From Xanthomonas prunicola (GTDB lineage: Bacteria; Pseudomonadota; Gammaproteobacteria; Xanthomonadales; Xanthomonadaceae), in assembly GCF_002846205.1 (NCBI RefSeq), contig NZ_PHKV01000001.1, positions 868,001-932,000 on the forward strand: 64,000 nucleotides of DNA. The letters run 5' to 3'. The position numbers and the translations under genes were made by a program. Under the pieces are notes generated by a model. It was not told where the DNA came from and searched no databases. It saw nothing but the letters and a program-made list of their open reading frames with translations. The stretch's first letter is position 1, and each line of letters opens with the position of its first letter. This document shows, piece after piece, positions 18,903 to 26,982 of the stretch.

Positions 18903-19676
18903 ATGTATCTGGACAAGTTCAAACTCGATGGCCGCGTGGCGGTCGTCACCGGCGGCGGCCGCGCGATCGGCCTGGCCATTTGCCAAGCGCTGGCCGAAGC
19001 CGGTGCCAAGGTGGTCATCGCAGATCACGATGGCGATGTGGCCGAGCAAGGCCTGGCCACGCTGCGCAGCAAGGGACTGGATGCGCAGGTCGTGCAGATG
19101 GACGTCACCGATTCGGCACGCGTCACCAGCGTGGCCGATGCATTGAACGCCCAGTTCGGCAAGGTCGACATCCTGGTCAACAACGCCGGCATCGCCCGTA
19201 GCCAGACCCCGGCTGAAACGGTCACCGACGAGCACTGGCTCAACGTCATCGACGTCAATCTCAACGGCACGTTCTGGTGCTGCCGCGCGTTCGGCAAGCA
19301 CATGCTGGACAGCGGCGATGGCGTGATCGTCAATGTCGGTTCGATGTCCGGCTTCATCGTCAACAAACCGCAGGCGCAGGCCTACTACAACGCTTCCAAG
19401 GCAGCGGTGCATCACCTGACCAAATCGCTGGCCGCCGAGTGGGGCGCGCGCGGTGTGCGCGTCAATGCAGTCGCGCCGACCTACATCGCCACGCCGCTCA
19501 ATGCCTTCGTCAAGGAAGATCCGGCGATGTACGACGCCTGGATCGGCGGCACGCCGATGGGGCGACTGGGCGAAGTGGAAGAAATCGCCTCGGTGGCGCT
19601 GTTCCTGGCCTCCCCTGCCGCCAGCCTGATGACCGGCAGTATCGTGCTGGCCGACGGCGGCTATACCTGCTGGTAA
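18903..19676 (+). CDS. Short-chain dehydrogenase, probable polyol dehydrogenase
   Basis: Classical SDR of 257 residues: cofactor motif TGGGRAIG at 16-23, NNAG, the catalytic serine in VGSMSGFI, and YNASK with catalytic Y and K. Aspartate after beta-2 (VIADHDGD) suggests NAD preference. Two start codons are possible: ATG 18897 and ATG 18903. AGGAGA at 18890-18895 is seven bases from the second but touches the first, which favours 18903. It sits between the importer and the pentulose kinase, so it should oxidise the imported polyol to the ketose that the kinase phosphorylates. Candidates are ribitol or arabinitol (giving a pentulose), with sorbitol as an alternative. Confidence 0.85.
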   Translation: MYLDKFKLDGRVAVVTGGGRAIGLAICQALAEAGAKVVIADHDGDVAEQGLATLRSKGLDAQVVQMDVTDSARVTSVADALNAQFGKVDILVNNAGIARSQTPAETVTDEHWLNVIDVNLNGTFWCCRAFGKHMLDSGDGVIVNVGSMSGFIVNKPQAQAYYNASKAAVHHLTKSLAAEWGARGVRVNAVAPTYIATPLNAFVKEDPAMYDAWIGGTPMGRLGEVEEIASVALFLASPAASLMTGSIVLADGGYTCW

Positions 19677-19679
19677 ATC

Positions 19680-21335
19680 ATGCGAGCGACCAACGAGGCG
19701 ATCTACATCGGCGTGGACGTGGGCACCGGCAGCGCGCGTGCCGGGCTGTTCGACGCGCACGGCCAGTTGCTCGGCACCGCGCGCCACGCCATCCAGACCT
19801 GGTACCTGCCCGGTGAGATGGTCGAGCAATCCTCGGCAGACATCTGGCAGGCCTGCGTGCAGGCGATCCGCGCCGCGCTGGCGCAAGCCGGCGTGGACGC
19901 CGCGCGGGTGGCCGGCATCGGCTTCGACGCCACCTGCTCGCTGGTGGCGGTCGCCGCCGACGGCGGGCCGGTGTGCATCAGTCCCAGCGGCCAGGCCGAG
20001 CGCGATGTGATCGTGTGGATGGACCACCGCGCCATCGCCCAGGCCGCGTCCATCAACGCCACCGACGAGCCAGTGCTGCGCTACGTCGGCGGGCAGATTT
20101 CTCCGGAAATGCAGACTCCCAAGCTGCTGTGGCTCAAACAGCACCTGCCGGACAGCTACGCGCGCGCGGCGCACTTCTTCGACCTGGCCGACTGGCTGAG
20201 CTGGCGCGCCACCGGCAGCACCGCGCGTTCGCTGTGCACGGTGACCTGCAAGTGGACCTACGTGCAGCACGAAGGAGGCTGGAGCCGGCGTTACTTCGAA
20301 CGCATCGGCCTGGCCGACCTGCTGGACGATGCGGCCGCGCGAATCGGCAGCACCGTGGTGCCGCCGGGCACGGCACTGGGCCGGGGGCTGACAGCGCGCG
20401 CTGCCGACGAGCTGGGCCTGCGTGCGGGCACCGCAGTGGGCGCGGCGTTGATCGATGCCCACGCCGGTGCCATCGGCACGCTCGCCAGCCCATCCGCAGC
20501 TGGCCAGCCGATGCCGCTCACCGCGCGACTGGCCTATATCTTCGGCACTTCGGCCTGCGTGCTGGCCAGCACCCAGACGCCATGCTTCACGCCCGGCGTG
20601 TGGGGGCCTTACGGTTCCGCGCTGGTCCCGGGGCTGTGGCTCAACGAAGGTGGCCAATCCGCCGCCGGCGTTGCAATCGACACCCTGGTGCGCTCGCATC
20701 CGGGCTATGCCGACGCCAACGCACAGGCGACCGCCGCAGGCCGCGATGTACTGCAGTGGCTAGAAGAGCGCGTGCTGGCGCGCGTCGGCAGTGCATCCCA
20801 GGCCGCCGTGCTGGCGCGCGGGCTGCACGTGCTGCCGGAGTATCTGGGCAACCGCTCGCCCGATGCAGACCCCAACGCCCGCGCGATGATCGCCGGGCTG
20901 ACCATCGACCACGACCTGCAAGGTCTGGAAGCGCTGTACGTGGCCGGCGTCTGCGGCCTGGGTTACGGGCTGGCCGACATCATCGATGCGCTGCGCGCGC
21001 AGGCAGTGACGTTCGACAGCGTGATCATGAGCGGCGGCGCCAGCCACAGCCGCCTGGTCCGCCAGTTGATGGCCGATGCCTGCGGCGTACAGGTGCAGGT
21101 CGCGGCCACCGCCGAACCGGTGCTGCTCGGCAGCGCGATGCTGGCCGCCGTGGCCAGCGGCGGTTTTGCCGATCTGCCGGCAGCGATGTCGGCGATGAGC
21201 GGCCTGGGCGCGAGCACCGCAGCGACGCCGGAAGACATCGCACGCTTGCATGCCGCAAAGCGGCGCGGGTACCAGGCCATGCAGGCGCTGGACCGGCAGC
21301 TACGCCACACGATGCAAGACATCGATGCACGATGA
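19680..21335 (+). CDS. FGGY-family pentulose kinase (probable D-ribulokinase)
   Basis: Sugar kinase of 551 residues, three bases after the SDR. The ATP/sugar fold shows YIGVDVGTGSARAGLFD at the N-terminus, WMDHRA, and the late GGGASHSRL-like motif MSGGASHSRL. The FDATCSLVAV, GGQISPEMQTPKLLWLK and CKWTY segments are those of the FGGY pentulose-kinase branch (D-ribulokinase-like, about 540 residues) rather than the 480-residue xylulokinases. It should make D-ribulose 5-phosphate from D-ribulose, which enters the pentose phosphate pathway through RpiA, also encoded in this window at 36.3 kb. Exact ketose specificity cannot be proven from sequence. Confidence 0.85.
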   Translation: MRATNEAIYIGVDVGTGSARAGLFDAHGQLLGTARHAIQTWYLPGEMVEQSSADIWQACVQAIRAALAQAGVDAARVAGIGFDATCSLVAVAADGGPVCISPSGQAERDVIVWMDHRAIAQAASINATDEPVLRYVGGQISPEMQTPKLLWLKQHLPDSYARAAHFFDLADWLSWRATGSTARSLCTVTCKWTYVQHEGGWSRRYFERIGLADLLDDAAARIGSTVVPPGTALGRGLTARAADELGLRAGTAVGAALIDAHAGAIGTLASPSAAGQPMPLTARLAYIFGTSACVLASTQTPCFTPGVWGPYGSALVPGLWLNEGGQSAAGVAIDTLVRSHPGYADANAQATAAGRDVLQWLEERVLARVGSASQAAVLARGLHVLPEYLGNRSPDADPNARAMIAGLTIDHDLQGLEALYVAGVCGLGYGLADIIDALRAQAVTFDSVIMSGGASHSRLVRQLMADACGVQVQVAATAEPVLLGSAMLAAVASGGFADLPAAMSAMSGLGASTAATPEDIARLHAAKRRGYQAMQALDRQLRHTMQDIDAR

Positions 21336-21573
21336 CTGCCGACGCCTGCGGCGCGCGAGCGGCAAGCACAGGCGTGGTTGGCGTCGCTCTGACCTGCGCG
21401 CGGATCGGTTAGCTGCGCTGCATCGACGTCGATAAAAGCGGCCAGGGCACCGTCGCGGGCAGCGGTCGGATGCAGCACGCGGGGCGCGGCATGCACGCCA
21501 CACGGCAGCGCAGCGCGAGCTCCAGACTCGTCTCACCCTGTCGCAGTCATCCCGTGGCTCGCGCCATCCCTCA

Positions 21574-21605
21574 AAACGCAGACAGCCCGCACAAGGCGGG
21601 CTGTC
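21574..21605 (-). terminator. Rho-independent terminator of rpoZ
   Basis: Perfect 10-base inverted repeat (21581-21590 with 21596-21605, stem GACAGCCCGC) and a 5-base loop, followed on the minus strand by TTTT at 21577-21574. It lies 36 bases past the rpoZ stop and ends the gmk-rpoZ transcript. The rest of the 305-base gap between the kinase (+) and rpoZ (-) shows nothing I can name. Confidence 0.85.
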
Positions 21606-21640
21606 CGGAAATCGTCGGCCACCGCAGCGGCCGGTGACGA

Positions 21641-21940
21641 TCAGTCGTCGTTCTTGGACATGTCTTCGTCGGCCACCACTTCGGCGGCGGCCCATTCCAG
21701 CGCTTCGCGCTCGGCACGCTCGCGTTCGGCCTTCTCGACTTCGTCGATCAGCGCATTGTCGATCCGGCGGGCAGCGATCTCGCGCAGCGCCATCACGGTG
21801 GGCTTGTCGCTGGCGTCTGCGTTTTCGATCAGCGGCTGCACGCCGTTGGCGAGCTGACGGGCGCGCTTGGAGGCCATCATGACCAGCTCGAAACGGTTGT
21901 TCACGACTTCCAGGCAATCTTCTACGGTAATGCGGGCCAT
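21641..21940 (-). CDS. rpoZ: RNA polymerase omega subunit
   Basis: Omega subunit of 99 residues that aids assembly of RNA polymerase. The family opening [20 protein letters not shown] is present, followed by ASKRARQL and ALREIAA; the acidic tail (residues about 75-99, rich in E and D) is typical of xanthomonads. Start at 21940 follows the conserved N-terminus. It lies downstream of gmk on the same strand, but spoT, its usual downstream partner, is about 10.5 kb away. Confidence 0.96.
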   Translation of the reverse strand: MARITVEDCLEVVNNRFELVMMASKRARQLANGVQPLIENADASDKPTVMALREIAARRIDNALIDEVEKAERERAEREALEWAAAEVVADEDMSKNDD

Positions 21941-22237
21941 GCGGGCTCCCGGCGACCAGCAACGGCCGCGCATCGAATGAGGGAAAGGGGGCGGAGTGTA
22001 CGCCTGCGCGCCTGGGCGGGCAACCGGCGGTCATTCAGTTCGCTTTGGAATCAGGCACTTGGACCAGATCGATCAAGCCGCAGCGCCGCCCTGATGCGCA
22101 GAACGGCCCCGCAGGCCTGGCCCGGCCGCCTGCCTGTCAGCCGCGGCGACGCGCTGGCCGATCGCCGATTTTCAGCTGCAGCGTCGTCGCCACACTGGCA
22201 TCGCCAATCGCCGCTCCCGCCCTGGCGCACCAGCAAC

Positions 22238-22849
22238 TCAGTCCAGCAACGCCTGGATCAGGCCCGCATGCCGCTGCTGCTGCGCCTGCCGACGCAGCCG
22301 GCTGGCGGTGAAGATGGCGCACATCTCCGAGACCGCGGTGTCGAAGGTCTCGTTGATGATGACGTAATCGAACTCTTCGAAATGCAGCATCTCTTCGCGC
22401 GCGGCAGCCAGGCGCTGCGCCATCACCTCCTCGCTGTCCTGGCCGCGCTTGCGCATGCGCTCGTCCAGCGCCTGGCGCGACGGCGGCAGGATGAACACGC
22501 TCACCGCATCGGGCACCTTCTGGCGGACCTGGCGCGCGCCCTGCCAATCGATCTCCAGCAGCACGTCGTGACCGGCCGCCAGTTGCGGCTCCACCGACTG
22601 CCGCGCCGTGCCCTTCCAGTCGCCATGCACCAGCGCGTATTCGAAGAAGTCGCCCGCCTCGATCATGCCCTGGAACTCGTCGGCCGACACGAAATGGTAG
22701 TGCTCGGCATGCCGTTCGCCCGGCCGCGGCGCGCGCGAGGTGAACGAGATCGACAAGGCGATCTTCGGGTCGCGTGCCAAGGTGGCGTTGACGATGCTGC
22801 TCTTGCCGGCGCCCGAGGGGGCCGCAACGATATAGAGGGTGCCGCGCAT
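22238..22849 (-). CDS. gmk: Guanylate kinase
   Basis: Converts GMP to GDP with ATP. The 203-residue protein has the P-loop APSGAGKSS at 10-18, the GMP-binding SFTSRAPRPGE and HYHFVS motifs, and the lid segment DWQGARQVR. The length is normal for the family. It is followed by a 297-base gap and rpoZ on the same strand, in which I recognise no gene or clear signal. Upstream a GGGAAT-type repeat fills the space to yicC. Confidence 0.96.
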   Translation of the reverse strand: MRGTLYIVAAPSGAGKSSIVNATLARDPKIALSISFTSRAPRPGERHAEHYHFVSADEFQGMIEAGDFFEYALVHGDWKGTARQSVEPQLAAGHDVLLEIDWQGARQVRQKVPDAVSVFILPPSRQALDERMRKRGQDSEEVMAQRLAAAREEMLHFEEFDYVIINETFDTAVSEMCAIFTASRLRRQAQQQRHAGLIQALLD

Positions 22850-22853
22850 TTTA

Positions 22854-22956
22854 GGGAATAGGGAGTCGAGAATAGGGAATGGGGCACCGCGCGGAGCAAG
22901 CAGGCCGGAGGGAATCGTACCTGCTTTGACGATTCCCCATTCCCGATTGCCTATTC
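22854..22956. repeat. GGGAAT-type intergenic inverted repeat between gmk and yicC
   Basis: A roughly 100-base element whose left end has GGGAATAGGG and GGGAATGGGG units and whose right end has the complementary GATTCCCCATTCCCG arrangement, so the ends can pair across a short centre. The same sequence style recurs at 61906-62040, and a one-sided copy lies at 45808-45830. It fills nearly all of the gmk-yicC gap. Confidence 0.7.
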
Positions 22957-22960
22957 ACGG

Positions 22961-23821
22961 CTATTCGATGTTCTGCACCTGCTCGCGGATCTGGTCGATC
23001 AACACCTTCAGATCCACCGCGGCATTGGACGTGCGGCTGTCCACCGACTTGGAACCCAGGGTATTGGCTTCGCGGTTGAACTCCTGCAGCAGAAAGTCCA
23101 GGCGACGGCCGACCGGCTCGCGCTGCTTGAGCACGCGGCGGATTTCGGCGATATGGCTGGATAGGCGGTCCAGTTCCTCGTCCACATCCAGCTTCTGCAA
23201 CCACAGCACCAGTTCCTGCTCGGCGCGGCCCGGGTCCACCGGATGCGGTAGATCGGCCAGGCGTGCAGCCAGCTTGACGCGCTGCCCCTCGCGAATCACC
23301 GGGATCAAGATGCGCACCTCGGCGGCGATGCGTTCGATCGCGTCCACACGTTCGCTGATCGCCTCTGCCAGCTTGCCGCCTTCGCGCTCGCGCGCAACCA
23401 CAAAACTGTCGACCACTTCATCGAGCAAGGCCATCGCCTGTGCCTGCAGTGCAGGCGCATCCACGTCCTGCACCTGCAGGACGCCAGGCAGCTGCAGCAG
23501 ATCGGTGAAGCCCACTTGCAATTTGGGAAACAGGCAATCCAGCCGCGTGGCCAGCGCACCCAGTTCCTGAAGCAGCGATTCGTTGACTGCCAGCGTCTGC
23601 GCGTTGTCCGGCGCGCGCAGGCGCAACGTCAGGTCCAGCTTGCCGCGGCTGTTCTTGGCTGCCACGCGTTCGCGCAGCAACGGCTCCAGCGCACGCAGTT
23701 CTTCGGGCAGGCGCACGCCCACCTCCAGAAAGCGGTGGTTGACCGAGCGCAGCTCGCAACCCAGCGTGCCCCAGGGCGTGATGCGTTCGCCGCCGGCAAA
23801 CGCGGTCATGCTTCGGATCAT
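22961..23821 (-). CDS. YicC family endoribonuclease-type protein
   Basis: YicC-family protein of 286 residues beginning [12 protein letters not shown], which matches the family start exactly, and ending with the conserved [13 protein letters not shown] and [16 protein letters not shown] region. YicC proteins of E. coli have been linked to RNA turnover and stationary-phase growth. It precedes gmk on the same strand, a frequent arrangement in gammaproteobacteria. The gene is divergent from rph with 113 bases between the two start codons. Confidence 0.9.
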   Translation of the reverse strand: MIRSMTAFAGGERITPWGTLGCELRSVNHRFLEVGVRLPEELRALEPLLRERVAAKNSRGKLDLTLRLRAPDNAQTLAVNESLLQELGALATRLDCLFPKLQVGFTDLLQLPGVLQVQDVDAPALQAQAMALLDEVVDSFVVAREREGGKLAEAISERVDAIERIAAEVRILIPVIREGQRVKLAARLADLPHPVDPGRAEQELVLWLQKLDVDEELDRLSSHIAEIRRVLKQREPVGRRLDFLLQEFNREANTLGSKSVDSRTSNAAVDLKVLIDQIREQVQNIE

Positions 23822-23934
23822 CGTCAATCCCGTACCGTCAAAGCGCGAATGGTACCCTAGCCGCCCACACCGGCCGGCTGCTGCCCGCCGTGCATTGGCG
23901 CCAAGACCCACCTCCCGACTTCCGGACTCATCGC

Positions 23935-24660
23935 ATGACCTTTTCCCGTCCCAGCGGCCGCACGGCCGATCAGCTGCGCCCGGTGCGCATCGAACGCTCC
24001 TTCACCCGCCATGCCGAAGGCTCGGTGCTGGTGAGCTTCGGCGACACCCGCGTGCTGTGCACCGCCAGCGTGGAAAACCGCGTCCCGAACTTCCTGCGCG
24101 GCAAGGGCGAAGGCTGGGTCACCGCCGAATACGGCATGTTGCCGCGCTCCACCCACACCCGTTCCGACCGCGAAGCCGCACGCGGCAAGCAGGGCGGACG
24201 CACGCTGGAAATCCAGCGCCTGATCGGCCGCGCATTGCGCGCCTGCGTGGACCGCACTGCGCTGGGCGAACGCACCATCACCCTGGACTGCGACGTACTG
24301 CAGGCCGACGGCGGCACCCGCACCGCGGCGATCACCGGCGCTTACGTGGCGTTGGCCGATGCGGTGAACTTGCTGCTCAAGCGCGGCGACATCAAGAAGC
24401 ATCCGCTGATCGGCGCGGTGGCCGCGGTGTCGGTGGGCATCTATCGCGGCGAGCCGGTGCTGGATCTGGATTACCCCGAAGACAGCGACTGCGACACCGA
24501 CATGAATGTGGTGATGAACGATGGCGGCGGCTTCATCGAGCTGCAGGGCACTGCCGAAGGCCACGCCTTCCGTCGCGACGAACTGAACGCGCTGCTCGCC
24601 CTGGCCGAAAAGGGCATGGGCGAGTTGTTCGCCCTGCAACGCGCTGCGCTGGCCGGATGA
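23935..24660 (+). CDS. rph: Ribonuclease PH
   Basis: Phosphorolytic 3'-5' exoribonuclease that trims tRNA 3' ends; 241 residues. Conserved spans include [59 protein letters not shown] and [19 protein letters not shown]; the full RNase PH fold is intact (unlike the truncated K-12 allele). The stop overlaps the next start (ATGA). Confidence 0.96.
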   Translation: MTFSRPSGRTADQLRPVRIERSFTRHAEGSVLVSFGDTRVLCTASVENRVPNFLRGKGEGWVTAEYGMLPRSTHTRSDREAARGKQGGRTLEIQRLIGRALRACVDRTALGERTITLDCDVLQADGGTRTAAITGAYVALADAVNLLLKRGDIKKHPLIGAVAAVSVGIYRGEPVLDLDYPEDSDCDTDMNVVMNDGGGFIELQGTAEGHAFRRDELNALLALAEKGMGELFALQRAALAG

Positions 24661-25049
24661 GCCGTCGTATCGCCCTGACCACCTTGCTGGTTGCCGATTA
24701 CGATGCGGCAATTGCCTGGTACACCGGTGCGCTGGGTTTCCATGTACTGGAGGACCGCGCACTTGGCGATGGCAAGCGCTGGGTGGTGATCGGCCCAGGC
24801 AGTGCACAGGACGCCGGCTTGCTGCTCGCGCAGCCGGCCGATGCCGCGCAACGCGCTCGCATCGGCGATCAGACCGGAGGGCGAGTGGATCATTTCCTCT
24901 ACACCGACGACTTCTGGCGCGACCATGCGGCCATGCAGGCATTCGGCGTGGAATTCCTGGAAACCCCGCGCAAAGAGCCGTACGGCACGGTCGTGGTGTT
25001 TCGCGATCTGTATGGCACCAAGTGGGATCTGCTGGAGCCCAAGCAATGA
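24657..25049 (+). CDS. VOC-superfamily (glyoxalase-like) protein
   Basis: Small vicinal-oxygen-chelate fold protein, 130 residues, with paired beta-alpha-beta-beta-beta units: [21 protein letters not shown] at the start and [21 protein letters not shown] in the second half, ending [16 protein letters not shown], where the late glutamate/aspartate positions are usual metal ligands. Function is unknown; members include lyases, dioxygenases and resistance proteins. It overlaps rph and rdgB by ATGA at both ends, so the three are translated as a unit. Confidence 0.82.
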   Translation: MSRRIALTTLLVADYDAAIAWYTGALGFHVLEDRALGDGKRWVVIGPGSAQDAGLLLAQPADAAQRARIGDQTGGRVDHFLYTDDFWRDHAAMQAFGVEFLETPRKEPYGTVVVFRDLYGTKWDLLEPKQ

Positions 25050-25645
25050 AACAACTGGTCCTGGCCAGCGGCAACGCCGGCAAGCTGGAAGAACTGCGCG
25101 CCATGCTGGCCGAGCTGCCGCTGCGCATCGTGGCGCAAGGCGACCTCGGCGTGAAAGATGTTCCGGAAACCGGCCTGACCTTCGTCGAGAACGCCTTGAT
25201 CAAGGCGCGCCATGCCAGCGCAGTGACGGGTTTGCCGGCGCTGGCCGATGACTCCGGGTTGATTGTGGACGCATTGGATGGCGCACCCGGCTTGTACAGC
25301 GCGCGCTATGCCGGTAGCCCGACCAATGCGCTGGCCAACAATGCCAAGTTGCTCGATGCCATGCGCGATGTGCCGGCCGATCGCCGCAGCGCGCGGTTTT
25401 ATGCGGTGATCGTCTTGCTACGGCATCCGGAAGATCCGCAACCACTGATCGCCGAAGGCAGCTGGGAAGGCCTGATCACCACGCAGCCGCGCGGCGATGG
25501 CGGCTTCGGCTACAACCCGGTGTTTCTGGATCCGGTGTACGGCCTGACCGCCGCGGAAATGGACACCGGGTTGAAGAACCGCCTAAGCCATCGTGCGGTG
25601 GCGCTGGCCACGTTGCAGCACAAGCTGCATGCGTTGTCGCTGTGA
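25046..25645 (+). CDS. rdgB: dITP/XTP pyrophosphatase (RdgB/HAM1)
   Basis: House-cleaning nucleotide pyrophosphatase of 199 residues that removes non-canonical purine triphosphates. Hallmarks: LVLASGNAGKLEEL at the N-terminus, GLTFVENALIKARHAS, ADDSGLIVDALDGAPG, and FGYNPVFLDP near the C-terminus. It overlaps the VOC gene and is followed 15 bases later by hemW. Confidence 0.95.
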   Translation: MKQLVLASGNAGKLEELRAMLAELPLRIVAQGDLGVKDVPETGLTFVENALIKARHASAVTGLPALADDSGLIVDALDGAPGLYSARYAGSPTNALANNAKLLDAMRDVPADRRSARFYAVIVLLRHPEDPQPLIAEGSWEGLITTQPRGDGGFGYNPVFLDPVYGLTAAEMDTGLKNRLSHRAVALATLQHKLHALSL

Positions 25646-25660
25646 AGTACGCCTAGCGCA

Positions 25661-26836
25661 ATGCCCCAGCTGATTCCGCCGCCGCTGTCGCTCTACGTGC
25701 ACCTGCCCTGGTGCGTGCGCAAATGCCCGTACTGCGATTTCAATTCGCACGCGGCCAAGGGCATGCTGCCGTTCGAGGAGTACGTGGACGCACTGATCCG
25801 CGACCTGGATGCGGATCTGCCGCTGGTGTGGGGCCGCGTGGTGCACTCGGTGTTCTTCGGCGGCGGCACGCCCAGCCTGTTTCCGCCCGAAGCGATCGAC
25901 CGCTTTCTGCAAGCGGCCTCGGCGCGACTGCGCTTTGCGCCGAATCTTGAAATCACCCTGGAAACCAATCCGGGGACCGCCGAGCACGGCCGTTTCGAAC
26001 ACTACCGCGCTGCGGGCGTGAACCGTCTGAGCTTCGGCGTGCAGACCTTCGACGACGTGGCGCTGCAACGGCTTGGCCGTATTCACGACAGCGCTGAAGC
26101 CGAACGTGCAATCAAACTGGCACAAGACGCCGGCTACGATAATTTCAATATCGACCTGATGTATGCGTTGCCCGAACAGACGCTGCTGCAGGCCGAGTAC
26201 GATCTGGAACGTGCCTTCGCGCTGCAGCCCACACACCTGTCGCATTACCAGCTCACGCTGGAGCCGAACACGGTGTTCTTCGCGCGGCCGCCCACGGGTA
26301 TTCCCGACGACGATGCCGCCTGGGATATCCAGGAGCACTGCCAGCGCCTGCTGGCCGACGCCGGCTACGCGCAATACGAAGTGAGTGCGTATGCAAAGCC
26401 GGGGCGGCAGTGCGCGCACAACCTCAACTACTGGCGTTTCGGCGACTACCTGGGGATCGGTGCAGGTGCGCACGGCAAGATCAGCTCCGGTGCCGAAGAG
26501 CACGTGTTGCGGCGCTGGAAGCACAAACATCCGCAGACGTATCTGGCCAGTGCAGGTACTGCCGCGTCCATCGGCGGCCACGACATCGTGCCGCGCGAAC
26601 GGCTGCCATTCGAATACATGCTCAATCTGCTGCGCCTGCACGAAGGCTTCCGGCTGAGCGATTTCGAAACTTTTACTGGCCTTGCGGCCTCCGTCATCGA
26701 GGTACCGCTGGCGCGCGCGCTGGCACAGGGCTGGATGACCCGGCAGGATGGGCGCGTGGTGCCGACCGAGTTGGGACGTCGGTTTACCAATGATGTGGTC
26801 GCGTTGTTCCTGGGCCGAGTCGCCGCAACTCTTTGA
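25661..26836 (+). CDS. hemW: Radical SAM heme chaperone HemW
   Basis: HemW-type radical SAM protein of 391 residues, formerly called oxygen-independent coproporphyrinogen oxidase-like. The iron-sulfur motif CxxxCxxC is present at C18, C22 and C25 (WCVRKCPYCDF), followed by FFGGGTPSLF and ETNPGT. The rdgB-hemW order is common in gammaproteobacteria. HemN itself would be about 450 residues and carry an N-terminal extension, which is absent here. Confidence 0.93.
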   Translation: MPQLIPPPLSLYVHLPWCVRKCPYCDFNSHAAKGMLPFEEYVDALIRDLDADLPLVWGRVVHSVFFGGGTPSLFPPEAIDRFLQAASARLRFAPNLEITLETNPGTAEHGRFEHYRAAGVNRLSFGVQTFDDVALQRLGRIHDSAEAERAIKLAQDAGYDNFNIDLMYALPEQTLLQAEYDLERAFALQPTHLSHYQLTLEPNTVFFARPPTGIPDDDAAWDIQEHCQRLLADAGYAQYEVSAYAKPGRQCAHNLNYWRFGDYLGIGAGAHGKISSGAEEHVLRRWKHKHPQTYLASAGTAASIGGHDIVPRERLPFEYMLNLLRLHEGFRLSDFETFTGLAASVIEVPLARALAQGWMTRQDGRVVPTELGRRFTNDVVALFLGRVAATL

Positions 26837-26982
26837 TCCATCGGCTGCATGCGCGTGGCGCATGCCCGCAACCTGCACCGCGTGGCATCACGCGAACCGG
26901 ATGCGCTGGGTGCCCATGCCGCGCAGCCTGTGGGAAAACATGCTACATAGCTCACGCTTCGAACCGAGCCCGCCTCCCCCGG

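Noticed and set aside
18879-20699. 606-residue open frame antisense to the SDR and pentulose kinase genes
   Set aside because: Long only because of GC bias; no family motifs, and both plus-strand genes are unmistakable.
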